A stretch of DNA of 64,000 nucleotides from Paenibacillus gallinarum (GTDB lineage Bacteria; Bacillota; Bacilli; Paenibacillales; Paenibacillaceae). The position numbers were made by a program, and so were the translations under genes. Below the pieces are notes generated by a model that had not been told where the DNA came from, searched no databases, and saw only the letters and a program-made list of their open reading frames with translations. Below, in pieces: positions 15,838-24,322 of this stretch. Within the stretch, counting starts at the first letter, position 1. The number at the start of each line of letters is the position of its first letter. The stretch spans positions 124,001 through 188,000 of the forward strand of contig NZ_JACSQL010000010.1 in assembly GCF_014836635.1 (NCBI RefSeq), given 5' to 3'.

Positions 15838-16812
15838 TTATTTGCTATGTTTGCTAAGCTGCTTAAGGTGAAGGTCAAAAGCTTTCATAACCCACAGATG
15901 AAGTTTGGCCTGAGTATATTTATAGATAAACCAAGGTAATGAAGGTACATAATCATGAATCGCTACGATACATTCTCTCGAATTGGGCAACTGTAAAAAT
16001 TCAAGTCTCCCATTATGAACTTCCTGCCTATTAACCAAGGTTCCGCTTGAAATTCGGTACGAAGCATAAGTTGGACTACTTTTCGTTTTATCATAGGTGA
16101 GTTCGAGAAGTGGTGCTCTTGTGGCCCTAAGAAAAATGCGGACAATCTGATCTTCACTTCTTGAAATCCGAATGAACGGTTTCGTAATACGTGACAGCCA
16201 CTCTATGTAATAGTGCAGAACCCAATGTGCATTTTTCCCTTCCGGTAAACAGATCCGCTGTATAGATCTCACATCTGATTTCATTGATTTTTTCGCTAAA
16301 CCCGTAATTGGAGAAGAAGAACTAGACGGGCTAACAAACGGCCCTGCCTGAAGGGTAGTAACAGGAATATCATACGAGCCTAAGATCCGCTCTACTTCAA
16401 GTCTGCCTCGCAAGTGACGGGATACGTCTTTGTTTTCTACCTCCGGCGGAATCATTTCGCTTACATATACGATTTTTTTCACACTGTTCCGCTGGGCTGC
16501 TCTGGCAAAAAGCTCTGCCAAAATCGCATCCATATCCTCAAAGCTGCCTTGAGTCAGTTTAGCGGAAGGCAACATGGAGTGGATCAGATAGATGGCATAG
16601 TCTGCTCCGCGCAATGCTTTTTCTGCATCTTCATAGGAGAAGAAGTCACAAGCACACCAAGTGACATGCTCCGAATTTATATGGTGACCTCTGCTTCGGG
16701 ATATTGCGATGATATCGTAATTCTTTTGAAGTTCGGTCATTAGGTACTGGCCAATATTTCCCGATGCGCCGGTAAGGGCAATGACGGGACGATAATTCTC
16801 CTCTTGATCCAT
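15838..16812 (-). CDS. NAD(P)-binding Rossmann-fold protein (atypical SDR)
   Basis: 324 residues from the ATG at 16812 with AAAGGAGAT before it. The N-terminus VIALTGASGNIGQYL carries the T/GxxGxxG dinucleotide motif of the NmrA / SDR_a5-like atypical short-chain dehydrogenases. ADYAIYLIHSM and KIVYVSEMIPP follow. A strict YxxxK active site is not evident, so it may bind a nucleotide without classic dehydrogenase activity. The C-terminal half (PSLPWFIYKYTQAKLHLWV) resembles the DUF2867-type extension of such proteins. The partner pathway is unknown. Confidence 0.8.
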   Translation of the reverse strand: MDQEENYRPVIALTGASGNIGQYLMTELQKNYDIIAISRSRGHHINSEHVTWCACDFFSYEDAEKALRGADYAIYLIHSMLPSAKLTQGSFEDMDAILAELFARAAQRNSVKKIVYVSEMIPPEVENKDVSRHLRGRLEVERILGSYDIPVTTLQAGPFVSPSSSSSPITGLAKKSMKSDVRSIQRICLPEGKNAHWVLHYYIEWLSRITKPFIRISRSEDQIVRIFLRATRAPLLELTYDKTKSSPTYASYRISSGTLVNRQEVHNGRLEFLQLPNSRECIVAIHDYVPSLPWFIYKYTQAKLHLWVMKAFDLHLKQLSKHSK

Positions 16813-17056
16813 AGGATGTATCTCCTTTGTTATTAAATAGATAACCTTTGATTTCAGCGATACCTCTGTTTTCATCTAACTTCCTATTAACTGTATAAAA
16901 AGCGTGAGATTGCTTATTCTAAAGAGAATTCATCAACAGGAATTTAAGCTAATATTAAGATATTTACGACCGTAATATTAAGGTTTCTGGTTTATAATGC
17001 TATTTATTAAAGCATAATCTTAGATTTTAGAATATTCAAAGAGGTGTGAAAACAGC

Positions 17057-17764
17057 ATGTCCAGAGAAGCAATCTTACTTGTTGATGATGAAAAGGAAAT
17101 TATCGAACTCATTGAAATTTATTTAAAGAATGAAGGATACATAATATTTAAGGCATTCAATGGGGTGGAGGCCCTCGAAGTACTGCGCAACAACCCAGTT
17201 GATTTAATTATTCTCGATGTCATGATGCCACAGATGGACGGGATTCAAGCATGCATGAAAATACGAGAGAAAAACAATACTCCCATTATCATGTTGTCTG
17301 CAAAAAGTCAGGATATGGATAAAATTTCAGGCCTGAGCATCGGTGCGGATGATTATGTTACTAAGCCTTTTAACCCGCTTGAACTGGTCGCCCGGGTTAA
17401 ATCACAGCTCCGCCGGTACAAAATGCTCAATAACCGCAGTGATTCGGGCGAGGATGAGATCGTGATTGACGATCTTGTGATTAATACCGCTACTCATACC
17501 GTGACGGTGGGGGATCAGGAAGTAAAGCTGACGCCCCGCGAATTTGATATTTTAAAGCTTCTGGCCGTTAATCAGGGAATTGTTCTGAGCATGGACAAAA
17601 TATACGAGGAAGTCTGGAACGAGCCGTTCATGGACTCGAAAAATACGGTCATGGTACATATCCGCAAGCTCCGCGAAAAGATCGAGAAGGATACTCAGCA
17701 TCCCGCTTACATTAAAACGGTTTGGGGCATCGGCTACAAAATGAGATCTACAAAGGAGATGTAA
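17057..17764 (+). CDS. OmpR-family response regulator, VanR-like
   Basis: 235 residues. The receiver domain (1-120) has DD at 10-11, phospho-acceptor D54 in IILDVMMPQ, T/S in IIMLSAKS and K in YVTKPFNP. The C-terminal winged helix (about 135-232) shows LTPREFDILKLL and VMVHIRKLREKIE. It is most similar to VanR/YycF-type regulators. The kinase gene follows 5 bases downstream. The downstream glycosylation genes are likely targets by position. A TATAAT-like box lies near 16993. Confidence 0.9.
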   Translation: MSREAILLVDDEKEIIELIEIYLKNEGYIIFKAFNGVEALEVLRNNPVDLIILDVMMPQMDGIQACMKIREKNNTPIIMLSAKSQDMDKISGLSIGADDYVTKPFNPLELVARVKSQLRRYKMLNNRSDSGEDEIVIDDLVINTATHTVTVGDQEVKLTPREFDILKLLAVNQGIVLSMDKIYEEVWNEPFMDSKNTVMVHIRKLREKIEKDTQHPAYIKTVWGIGYKMRSTKEM

Positions 17765-17769
17765 GGGAT

Positions 17770-18990
17770 ATGAATACGAAAGTACACATCAGTATTCGTT
17801 GGAAATTCCTTGCCATATTTCTTGGATGCATGGGACTCACACTGCTGTTCGTTCTGCTTGGGGGGTTGCTCGCTTCCTATGTTATCAAACTGAGTCCCTA
17901 TAACGTGCCCCTAGCGTGGATCATCAACCATGTTGGCTCTCAAAATACCATTCTTATTTTTGGAACTGCCTTTTTTATCACCTTATATATCTTTGCAACC
18001 CGTCCGCTTGTCTTACGTGCGAAGGAACTTGCAAACGTTCTTGAGGAGATGGCGGACGGCCGGCTTCATACGACTGTAAAGGTGAAGGCTTCTGATGAAC
18101 TGGGTACAATCGCAGGAAACATCAACAGCGTGTCTGAACAGATTCATACGTATCTGGAGGAGATTAATCAAGGGCTTGCGAAAATCGCTAAGGGGAATTT
18201 TGACCACGAGATTCCGGTTAGAGAAAAACATGAGCTTGGCCTGATTGCAGAGAGTATCAACGCGATGAGCGAACAGCTGAACCGTTCCATTCAAGAAGAG
18301 CGAAACGCGGAGAAAACGAAGAACGATTTAATTACTGGTGTTTCCCACGACCTTCGAACCCCGCTTACTTCCATACTCGGATTCTTAGAAATCATTGATA
18401 AAGACCGTTATACGAACGAGGTGGAACTTCGCTATTACATGAATATCGCGTATGAAAAATCACTTAGCCTCAAAAAACTCATCGATGATCTATTTGAATA
18501 TACCCGTATTAACAACGGCATGCCTCTTCATTTACGTGAACTGGATGTAACAGGACTCATTGAGCAGCTGGCTGAGGAATTTGTCCCGAGTCTGGAGCAG
18601 GCGAATATGACCATTCGAACGCATGTACCAGATCACCCGATGATGATCAAGGCTGACGGAGACCAACTTGTGCGAGCATACGAAAACCTTATTTCTAACG
18701 CGATTAAGTACGCAAGCAGCGGTAAATATATAGACATTTACATTGAAAAAAAAGATGGACAGGTTGTTGTACGTATCTGTAACTATGGGGAACCTATTCC
18801 CAAGCGGGACCTTCCTTATATCTTCGAACGTTTCTACCGCGTCGAACAGTCCCGTTCAAAAGAAACGGGCGGAACGGGCCTCGGACTTGCGATCACAAAG
18901 AGTATCTTCGATGTGCATGGGGGCGAAATTTCCGTGGAAAGCTCGCCTAGACAGACTGTGTTCGAGACTCGGCTGCCCATCTTGGAATAG
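17770..18990 (+). CDS. VanS-like sensor histidine kinase
   Basis: 406 residues from the ATG at 17770, which has AAAGGAGA upstream. Two membrane segments (about 11-38 and 58-77) enclose a loop of only about 20 residues, so it is likely an intramembrane-type sensor. Two consecutive HAMP-like stretches follow (about 84-130 and 137-180). HisKA has phospho-acceptor H193 in TGVSHDLRTPLTS. HATPase_c has NLISNAIKYA, YGEPIPKRDLPYIFERFYR and GGTGLGLAITK. Pairs with the upstream regulator. It could sense cell-wall stress, as VanS-like kinases often do; no signal is shown by sequence. Confidence 0.9.
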   Translation: MNTKVHISIRWKFLAIFLGCMGLTLLFVLLGGLLASYVIKLSPYNVPLAWIINHVGSQNTILIFGTAFFITLYIFATRPLVLRAKELANVLEEMADGRLHTTVKVKASDELGTIAGNINSVSEQIHTYLEEINQGLAKIAKGNFDHEIPVREKHELGLIAESINAMSEQLNRSIQEERNAEKTKNDLITGVSHDLRTPLTSILGFLEIIDKDRYTNEVELRYYMNIAYEKSLSLKKLIDDLFEYTRINNGMPLHLRELDVTGLIEQLAEEFVPSLEQANMTIRTHVPDHPMMIKADGDQLVRAYENLISNAIKYASSGKYIDIYIEKKDGQVVVRICNYGEPIPKRDLPYIFERFYRVEQSRSKETGGTGLGLAITKSIFDVHGGEISVESSPRQTVFETRLPILE

Positions 18991-19160
18991 CCTAAGGGCT
19001 ATTTTAAATAAATCAATGAAAAACTTAAGAGTTTGTTAAGCATTTAGATAAGAACCGTTAAGAACTGTCTTGTAGTCTTGACTTTAGCAAGAGGACATCA
19101 AGTACCTTCGATGAACTGGTGCCTCTGATATATTACTTCAGGAAGGAGCAAGACTGAGGA

Positions 19161-20435
19161 ATGGACACGATGGCGTCTAAGATGCTTACACATAAAAAAA
19201 CATTGCTAATAACGATGATTGTATTGATTTTCGGACTGGCTACTTTTTTAAGACTGGACTTTCTCGTATCGGTCAATCATAAAGTATCGCATGATACGGT
19301 GAATTACGACATTATGGTTCGGCAGCTGCTGGAAGATGGAATCTATGCTTATAAAGATACGGAGCCAAACGCCCAGGTTACGCCGGGTTATCCGCTCTTT
19401 ATGGCGGCGGTTTATAAGATGGTTGATTATCAAAATAATGATCCTTTTCCATACATTCGATATATCCAGGTCGGTATTAGCCTCGTTACCCTGGGGCTGA
19501 TTTATTCCATTGCCCGAAAACTTGCGGGTCAAACGGTTTCGATCATTGTGCTGCTCATAAGCGCTGTATATCCTCCATTCATTTGGAGTAACGGCGCGGT
19601 GCTCACGGAGGTGCTGGCATGCTTTTTCCTCATGCTTTATATCCGCCTGCAGCTTTCGACGTTTGAGAAAAAAACACGAACTCTCGCTCTGCTTAGCGGT
19701 GCTGCAATGGGACTGCTTGTGCTTACGCGTCCGGAATTTTTGATTCTAATCCCAGCGGTTTATGTGTTTTATTACTTCTGGAAAAAGAACTTCAAGTTCA
19801 CGCTGAAATTACTGCTGTTCACCTGCATTGGTACGGGGGTTGTTCTCTCACCTTGGGTGATCCGCAACATCGTGACTCTGAACGAGGTCGTTATTGCTTC
19901 TACACAGGTTAATCCCTTTGCGGCGGGTACTTATCCAGATAAAAACTATGATGATGGACTGGTTGACCGTCACGGTAAAACCCAAATGGAGGTCGCAAAA
20001 GAGCGACTGAAGGTCGGTTTTACTGAACACACATGGACGTTTGTAAAATGGTATACCGTTGGAAAATTGAAATACATCTACTCAAATATGTATTTTGGCA
20101 GCGGTCATACCCCGATATACAGTGTGCTTCCAAGTCCGCTCGGCAGTATGCTTCATTTAGCACTTGTATATTTTTGTCCGGTCGCTTTGATTGCTGTTGT
20201 TCGAAAGTGGAGAAAGCCGCTTACGCTGCTTACGTTGATTCTCGTGGTCATGACAGTGACACGCTTAGCTTTCGTACCGGAATACCGATATAACTACACC
20301 TCAATGCCACTGATCATTATGCTGGATACGGTGGTCGGCGTTGCGATCCTACGCTGGTTCTGGAATAAATACGTAAGACCTTCACATTCACAGAAAGGAG
20401 CTGTTATCTATGATGGATCGACCAACAATTCATAA
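19161..20435 (+). CDS. GT-C membrane glycosyltransferase (PMT/GT39-like)
   Basis: 424 residues, polytopic, with the family's early acidic loop (SHDTVNYDIMVRQLL) between the first two membrane segments, then TPGYPLFMAAVYK. This matches the PMT_2/ArnT-like GT-C superfamily, which uses lipid-phosphate-linked sugars on the outer face of the membrane. AGGAAGGAG lies upstream; ATG 19170 is an alternative start. It overlaps the downstream GT2 gene by 26 bases, so the two are translationally linked. Probably the last step of a surface glycosylation pathway: moving a sugar from the undecaprenyl carrier to a wall polymer or protein. Confidence 0.8.
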   Translation: MDTMASKMLTHKKTLLITMIVLIFGLATFLRLDFLVSVNHKVSHDTVNYDIMVRQLLEDGIYAYKDTEPNAQVTPGYPLFMAAVYKMVDYQNNDPFPYIRYIQVGISLVTLGLIYSIARKLAGQTVSIIVLLISAVYPPFIWSNGAVLTEVLACFFLMLYIRLQLSTFEKKTRTLALLSGAAMGLLVLTRPEFLILIPAVYVFYYFWKKNFKFTLKLLLFTCIGTGVVLSPWVIRNIVTLNEVVIASTQVNPFAAGTYPDKNYDDGLVDRHGKTQMEVAKERLKVGFTEHTWTFVKWYTVGKLKYIYSNMYFGSGHTPIYSVLPSPLGSMLHLALVYFCPVALIAVVRKWRKPLTLLTLILVVMTVTRLAFVPEYRYNYTSMPLIIMLDTVVGVAILRWFWNKYVRPSHSQKGAVIYDGSTNNS

Positions 20436-21162
20436 TTCTTCGCTCAAAGTGCTTGTCATTGTTCCTGCCTATAACGAGGCGGAAGGCATTGGGCAAGTGA
20501 TTCAGCAGATTCGTCAAGATATCCCCTATGTGGACGTGCTTGTCATCAATGACGGATCAAGTGACGACACCAGTCGGATCGCAAAATCTGCTGGCGCGAG
20601 CGTTATTGATTTAACTTGTAATCTGGGCATCGGCGGAGCTGTGCAAACGGGTTACCGCTATGCGGCTGAACATCATTATGATTATGCCGTGCAGATTGAT
20701 GGTGATGGACAGCATAATCCGAGTGATCTCAATCGGCTTCTGGATGCGATACTCGAGACGGGAGCTGACATGGTCATTGGTTCTCGCTTTATTACAAAGG
20801 AAGGGTTTCAGTCGACCTTTGCCCGCAAAATGGGCATCGGTCTGCTATCCGCCCTTTTGACTCGGCTCACCGGGCAGACCGTAACTGACCCAACTTCAGG
20901 CTATCGCTTCTGCGGAAAACGAGCGATTTCCCTGTTTGCCCGCGAGTATCCGACCGACTACCCAGAAGTAGAGGCACTGATGCTACTATATAACCGGGAA
21001 CTCACCTTTACTGAGATTCCTGTCATCATGAAGGAACGTCAAGGCGGGGTATCAAGCATATCGGCGATGAAATCCGTGTACTATATGTCTAAGGTGATCC
21101 TATCTGTCTTGCTCATGAAAACCATGAAAAAGAGAGCGTGGGAACATGGCTATGAATCTTAA
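20410..21162 (+). CDS. GT2 polyprenyl-phosphate glycosyltransferase
   Basis: 250 residues. A dolichol-phosphate mannosyltransferase-like GT-A domain starts VLVIVPAYNEAEGIG. The nucleotide-binding VINDGSSDD and the metal-binding QIDGDGQHNP are both visible. VTDPTSGYRFCGKRA is typical of the bacterial DPM1-like group. It has no C-terminal transmembrane pair, unlike GtrB/CsbB, so it depends on a partner for membrane anchoring; the DUF2304 gene that overlaps its 3' end is the likely partner. It makes sugar-phosphate-undecaprenol on the cytoplasmic face. Confidence 0.88.
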   Translation: MMDRPTIHNSSLKVLVIVPAYNEAEGIGQVIQQIRQDIPYVDVLVINDGSSDDTSRIAKSAGASVIDLTCNLGIGGAVQTGYRYAAEHHYDYAVQIDGDGQHNPSDLNRLLDAILETGADMVIGSRFITKEGFQSTFARKMGIGLLSALLTRLTGQTVTDPTSGYRFCGKRAISLFAREYPTDYPEVEALMLLYNRELTFTEIPVIMKERQGGVSSISAMKSVYYMSKVILSVLLMKTMKKRAWEHGYES

Positions 21163-21685
21163 TGTTTACTTCGTCAGCTTCTGTATCAGCTTAGCGTTTG
21201 CCACTACGATTTTATATTTAATTCGCAAGCGAAAATTAAAGGAGCAGTACGCGCTACTTTGGCTTTTGATGAGCGCAATCATGATGGTTTTATCTTTATT
21301 TCCGTCCATTTTGGACGAGCTGGCGGTACGAATTGGTATTTTTTATGCTCCGTCGCTGCTTTATTTACTGAGTGTAGTTGCTATACTGTTCATTCTGCTG
21401 CACCTGACGATCACCGTATCCTCACTTACGAACCGGGTCGTCGTACTGACACAAACGCTGGGGCTTACGGAAGAACGCATTCAAAAGCTGGAAAAGCAGG
21501 TCGAGAAAGCAGCAGAGGCACAGGGAATAACTATAGCTGAAGAAGAGAAGCAGGGGATAGCCATACCGGATTTCTCACAATCCCCCGGGCTGTCTCTGAA
21601 ACACTCATATGACCAAGTTTGCCCTTCATCTTTAGACCGTGATGTTGTTCCCCCTCATGATCCAAGCAGGGAGGAGATCCGATAA
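21146..21685 (+). CDS. DUF2304 membrane protein, partner of the GT2 enzyme
   Basis: 179 residues with three membrane segments (about 6-24, 33-52, 67-90), then a coiled coil (RIQKLEKQVEKAAEA) and a polar tail. DUF2304 proteins almost always sit next to DPM1-like GT2 genes. The usual length is about 110-125 residues; the extra 55-residue hydrophilic tail here is unusual. The gene overlaps the preceding one by 17 bases. Likely role: anchoring or regulating the glycosyltransferase. Confidence 0.8.
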   Translation: MAMNLNVYFVSFCISLAFATTILYLIRKRKLKEQYALLWLLMSAIMMVLSLFPSILDELAVRIGIFYAPSLLYLLSVVAILFILLHLTITVSSLTNRVVVLTQTLGLTEERIQKLEKQVEKAAEAQGITIAEEEKQGIAIPDFSQSPGLSLKHSYDQVCPSSLDRDVVPPHDPSREEIR

Positions 21686-21686
21686 T

Positions 21687-22031
21687 ATGGCCTATGCCGT
21701 GTTGTTACTCAATATATTACTACTCGTCTCTGGCCAGATTGTTTGGAAGATGGGCCTTGAACAGCAGGGTGGCATTCACCTCAGCAATTTCTTGTCGGTC
21801 CTGTTCTCGCCACTGATCCTGCTCGGTATCCTGTTCTATGGCTTGGCTACGGGGCTATGGTTTATTGTTCTGTCCCGTCTGCCGCTGAGTTTAGCTTATC
21901 CGCTGCAAAGCCTTGCTTATGCGATTGGGATTGTGGCAGCCTGGTATTTCTTTGGGGAAAGTGTCCCCCTGAACCGCTGGATCGGAGTGGCAGTCATTGT
22001 CATCGGTGCGGCTATCATTGCTGCAAAATGA
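21687..22031 (+). CDS. SMR/EamA-like small membrane protein, probable lipid-sugar flippase
   Basis: 114 residues from the ATG at 21687, preceded by GGGAGGAG; it starts one base after the previous stop codon. Four membrane segments; the last, GVAVIVIGAAIIAAK, is typical of EamA/SMR proteins. The loop SRLPLSLAYPLQSLAYAIG resembles the ArnE/ArnF and EmrE fold. In this cluster it is better read as the flippase that moves the sugar-phosphate lipid across the membrane than as a drug exporter. Confidence 0.75.
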   Translation: MAYAVLLLNILLLVSGQIVWKMGLEQQGGIHLSNFLSVLFSPLILLGILFYGLATGLWFIVLSRLPLSLAYPLQSLAYAIGIVAAWYFFGESVPLNRWIGVAVIVIGAAIIAAK

Positions 22032-22158
22032 CAGTGCCGTGTGACTATATAGTTCATCGTTATCGTAAGCCTGGTCCGGTCCACCGGCAATTCCATGTGG
22101 AGAGATGGAATACTATACACTGTGCTTTTAATGCTCACATAGAGCATAGATTCATATA

Positions 22159-22231
22159 GAGAGTCTGCATCTGTTTATTCCTTACGTTGATGAAAGGCAA
22201 TCAACATTATAGGATTGGCAGATGTTTTTTT
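22159..22231 (+). terminator. Probable terminator of the glycosylation operon
   Basis: CATCTG, with TTCCTTA inside it, pairs imperfectly with TAGGA and CAGATG across a long loop, followed by T7. The rest of 22032-22341 holds only the hemY promoter region (TATACT near 22277). Confidence 0.5.
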
Positions 22232-22341
22232 GTATTCAATTACGTTTTGTCATAAGAAGCAACAGGAAGGGTATGGTATACTTTATTGCATGATTTATAA
22301 GTTAAATAACCATATACTTCAGATATAGTAGGTGAACAGTT

Positions 22342-23736
22342 GTGAAGACGATAGCTGTAATTGGAGGCGGCATTACCGGATTGTCCGCAGCATATACCTT
22401 GCAAAAAGAAATTGAAAAAGGGGATCTTGCTGTTCGTGTTATTTTACTCGAATCGAATCGTCAGCTGGGCGGTAAGATCTGCACTGCACACGATGACAGC
22501 TTTACGATGGAGACAGGTGCAGATTCCATTGTCACTCGTAAAAAACATATTTTCGATGTAATTGAAGAGTTGAAGCTCAAGGAAAAAGTTGTCTATAACG
22601 AGACAGGGACTTCTTTCATTCACACGGATGGAGAGCTCAAGCAGATTCCGGAAGATGCGATGTTTGGGATCCCGATGAGCATTGAGTCTCTTGCCCAGAC
22701 CACGCTGGTATCTGCCGAAGGAAAAGTTGCAGCTTTGAAAGATCTTTACACGCCCAACGAGTCATTTACAAAACAGGACTCGCTTGGGGATTTTCTTGAG
22801 GCATTTCTTGGTGCGGAGTTTGTGGAGAAACAGATTGCTCCGGTAATTTCCGGCGTGTATTCTGGAGATATTCATGAACTGACCCTTGCATCAACGATGC
22901 CTTATTTATTGGATTATAAAAATGAGTATGGAAGTCTCATACGTGGACTTGATGCTCATCGAAACGAGCTGAAAGGTCCCAAAGAAGGTAAGAAATTTTT
23001 ATCTTTCGAAGGCGGGATGGCTGAACTTATTGATGCCTATGAGCGAGAACTGACGGATGTAACCATCTGCAAGAATACGGCCGTTACCAAAATCGTTCAT
23101 GGACCGCAGGAAGGAACCTATACGGTTTCCGTTTCCGATGGAGAAGATATCAGCGTAGATCAGATCATTCTTGCTGCGCCCCATAAGGCAGTACAACAGA
23201 TGCTTCAGCATGAAGAACTGAATCGGGATTTTGAGCAGCTGCGCAGTTCATCGATAATCAGTATCTATCTCGGATATGATGTGCCGGACGAGCGGCTTCC
23301 TGCGAATGGGACTGGATTTATCACTTCCGGGAGCAGCGATCTCATCTGCAATGCCTGCACTTGGACGAGCCGCAAATGGAAACATACTTCGAAGAAGAGT
23401 CAGCTGTTAGTCAGACTCTTTTATAAAAGTGTGAATCCAGCCTACGAACAAATGAAGGATATGACACAAGAAGAACTGCTGCAAGTAGCAGCAGAAGATG
23501 TACGGAAAAGTCTCGGTATGTCTGAATCTGCCGTAACTCATAATGTGAGAGTATGGCATGAAGAAATGCCGAATTATCACCGTAAGCATCATGAGCTGGT
23601 TACGTCACTCGAAGAGAAGATGTCAGCGCATTATCCAGGTGTTATGCTTGCGGGCTGCTCTTATTACGGGGTTGGTATTCCAGACTGTATTGCGAATGGG
23701 GAGAAGACTGCCTCTAAGGTGATAGAACAGCTATAG
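22342..23736 (+). CDS. hemY: Coproporphyrinogen III / protoporphyrinogen oxidase (HemY type)
   Basis: 464 residues with GTG start. N-terminal FAD-binding motif VIGGGITGLSAAYTL; then LESNRQLGGKI; METGADSIVTRK; C-terminal FAD motif AGCSYYGVGIPDCIANGEKTA. Length and motifs fit the flavin-dependent, oxygen-using oxidase of Gram-positive haem synthesis, which acts on coproporphyrinogen III (renamed CgoX in Firmicutes). Other haem genes (hemE, hemH) are usually adjacent in Bacillus but are absent here, so it stands alone. The start codon follows a weak site (AGTAGGTGAACAG). Confidence 0.9.
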   Translation: MKTIAVIGGGITGLSAAYTLQKEIEKGDLAVRVILLESNRQLGGKICTAHDDSFTMETGADSIVTRKKHIFDVIEELKLKEKVVYNETGTSFIHTDGELKQIPEDAMFGIPMSIESLAQTTLVSAEGKVAALKDLYTPNESFTKQDSLGDFLEAFLGAEFVEKQIAPVISGVYSGDIHELTLASTMPYLLDYKNEYGSLIRGLDAHRNELKGPKEGKKFLSFEGGMAELIDAYERELTDVTICKNTAVTKIVHGPQEGTYTVSVSDGEDISVDQIILAAPHKAVQQMLQHEELNRDFEQLRSSSIISIYLGYDVPDERLPANGTGFITSGSSDLICNACTWTSRKWKHTSKKSQLLVRLFYKSVNPAYEQMKDMTQEELLQVAAEDVRKSLGMSESAVTHNVRVWHEEMPNYHRKHHELVTSLEEKMSAHYPGVMLAGCSYYGVGIPDCIANGEKTASKVIEQL

Positions 23737-23774
23737 AAGGATACAAATTTCATAGATTGGCAGGGGAAGCAAGA

Positions 23775-23820
23775 TCGCTATTTTTCCTGTCTTTACTGTA
23801 CTTATCGCTATTTTTCCTGT
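23775..23820 (+). repeat. 16-bp direct repeat, two copies with 30-bp period
   Basis: TCGCTATTTTTCCTGT occurs at 23775-23790 and again at 23805-23820, upstream of the DUF3934 gene. It may be a binding site pair or a small tandem duplication. Confidence 0.8.
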
Positions 23821-23861
23821 ATAGTTCAGGCATAACATAGGAATAGAGCTGGAGTGATTGG

Positions 23862-24029
23862 ATGAGTAAGGCAAAAGGTAAGGGTGGAACAGGAAGAGGT
23901 ACGGGGAAAAAAGGATGGAATCGTTGGCAAGCAGGCGAACGACGCGCTAGTAGTTCTCCTAAACCATACAAGAGTAAAGGTACAAAGAAAACAGAAAATA
24001 GTGAAGGCGGCTCAGCCGATACTCGCTAA
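23862..24029 (+). CDS. DUF3934 small basic protein
   Basis: 55 residues; GGAGTGATTGG precedes the ATG. The start MSKAKGKGGTGRGTGKKGWN, followed by RWQAGE and KPYKSKGTKK, matches the DUF3934 proteins of Bacillales as I remember them. Strongly basic and glycine-rich; probably disordered and nucleic-acid binding, but the function is not established. Followed by its own terminator. Confidence 0.8.
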   Translation: MSKAKGKGGTGRGTGKKGWNRWQAGERRASSSPKPYKSKGTKKTENSEGGSADTR

Positions 24030-24067
24030 TTTTTATGACATATGAGATTGATAGACATGAAATAAAG

Positions 24068-24097
24068 AACTCGCCATTTCGGCGGGTTTTTTTTGTT
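24068..24097 (+). terminator. Terminator of the DUF3934 gene
   Basis: ACTCGCC pairs with GGCGGGT around ATTTC, followed by T8. Confidence 0.85.
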
Positions 24098-24255
24098 TTA
24101 GCGGACAATAAGCTGCATGAATCTGACCTTGATTAATGAATGATGAAGATATGATGTAGAAGGAGATTTCTTGGTGAATTTGACTCATTTGAGCGGTTCA
24201 TAAAGAGCGGACTGAGTGTAATAAATATTGAAGAATAAGAATGAAAACAGATTCG

Positions 24256-24270
24256 TTATTCTCATTATAA
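24256..24270 (+). promoter_or_regulatory. PerR-like operator upstream of the catalase gene
   Basis: TTATTCTCATTATAA matches the PerR box TTATAATNATTATAA at 12 of 14 specified positions. It lies 53 bases before the catalase start. PerR control of the vegetative catalase is established in Bacillus subtilis. Confidence 0.55.
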
Positions 24271-24322
24271 TCCTTCATTCTACAAGGCTTGAGGGACTAT
24301 TTTAATTAGGGAGGTTTACATT

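Noticed and set aside
21687..22031. Small multidrug resistance exporter
   Set aside because: Tight operon with three glycosylation genes makes a lipid-sugar flippase role more likely than drug export.
23775..23820. CRISPR array
   Set aside because: Only two 16-bp copies with a 14-bp spacer and no cas genes nearby.
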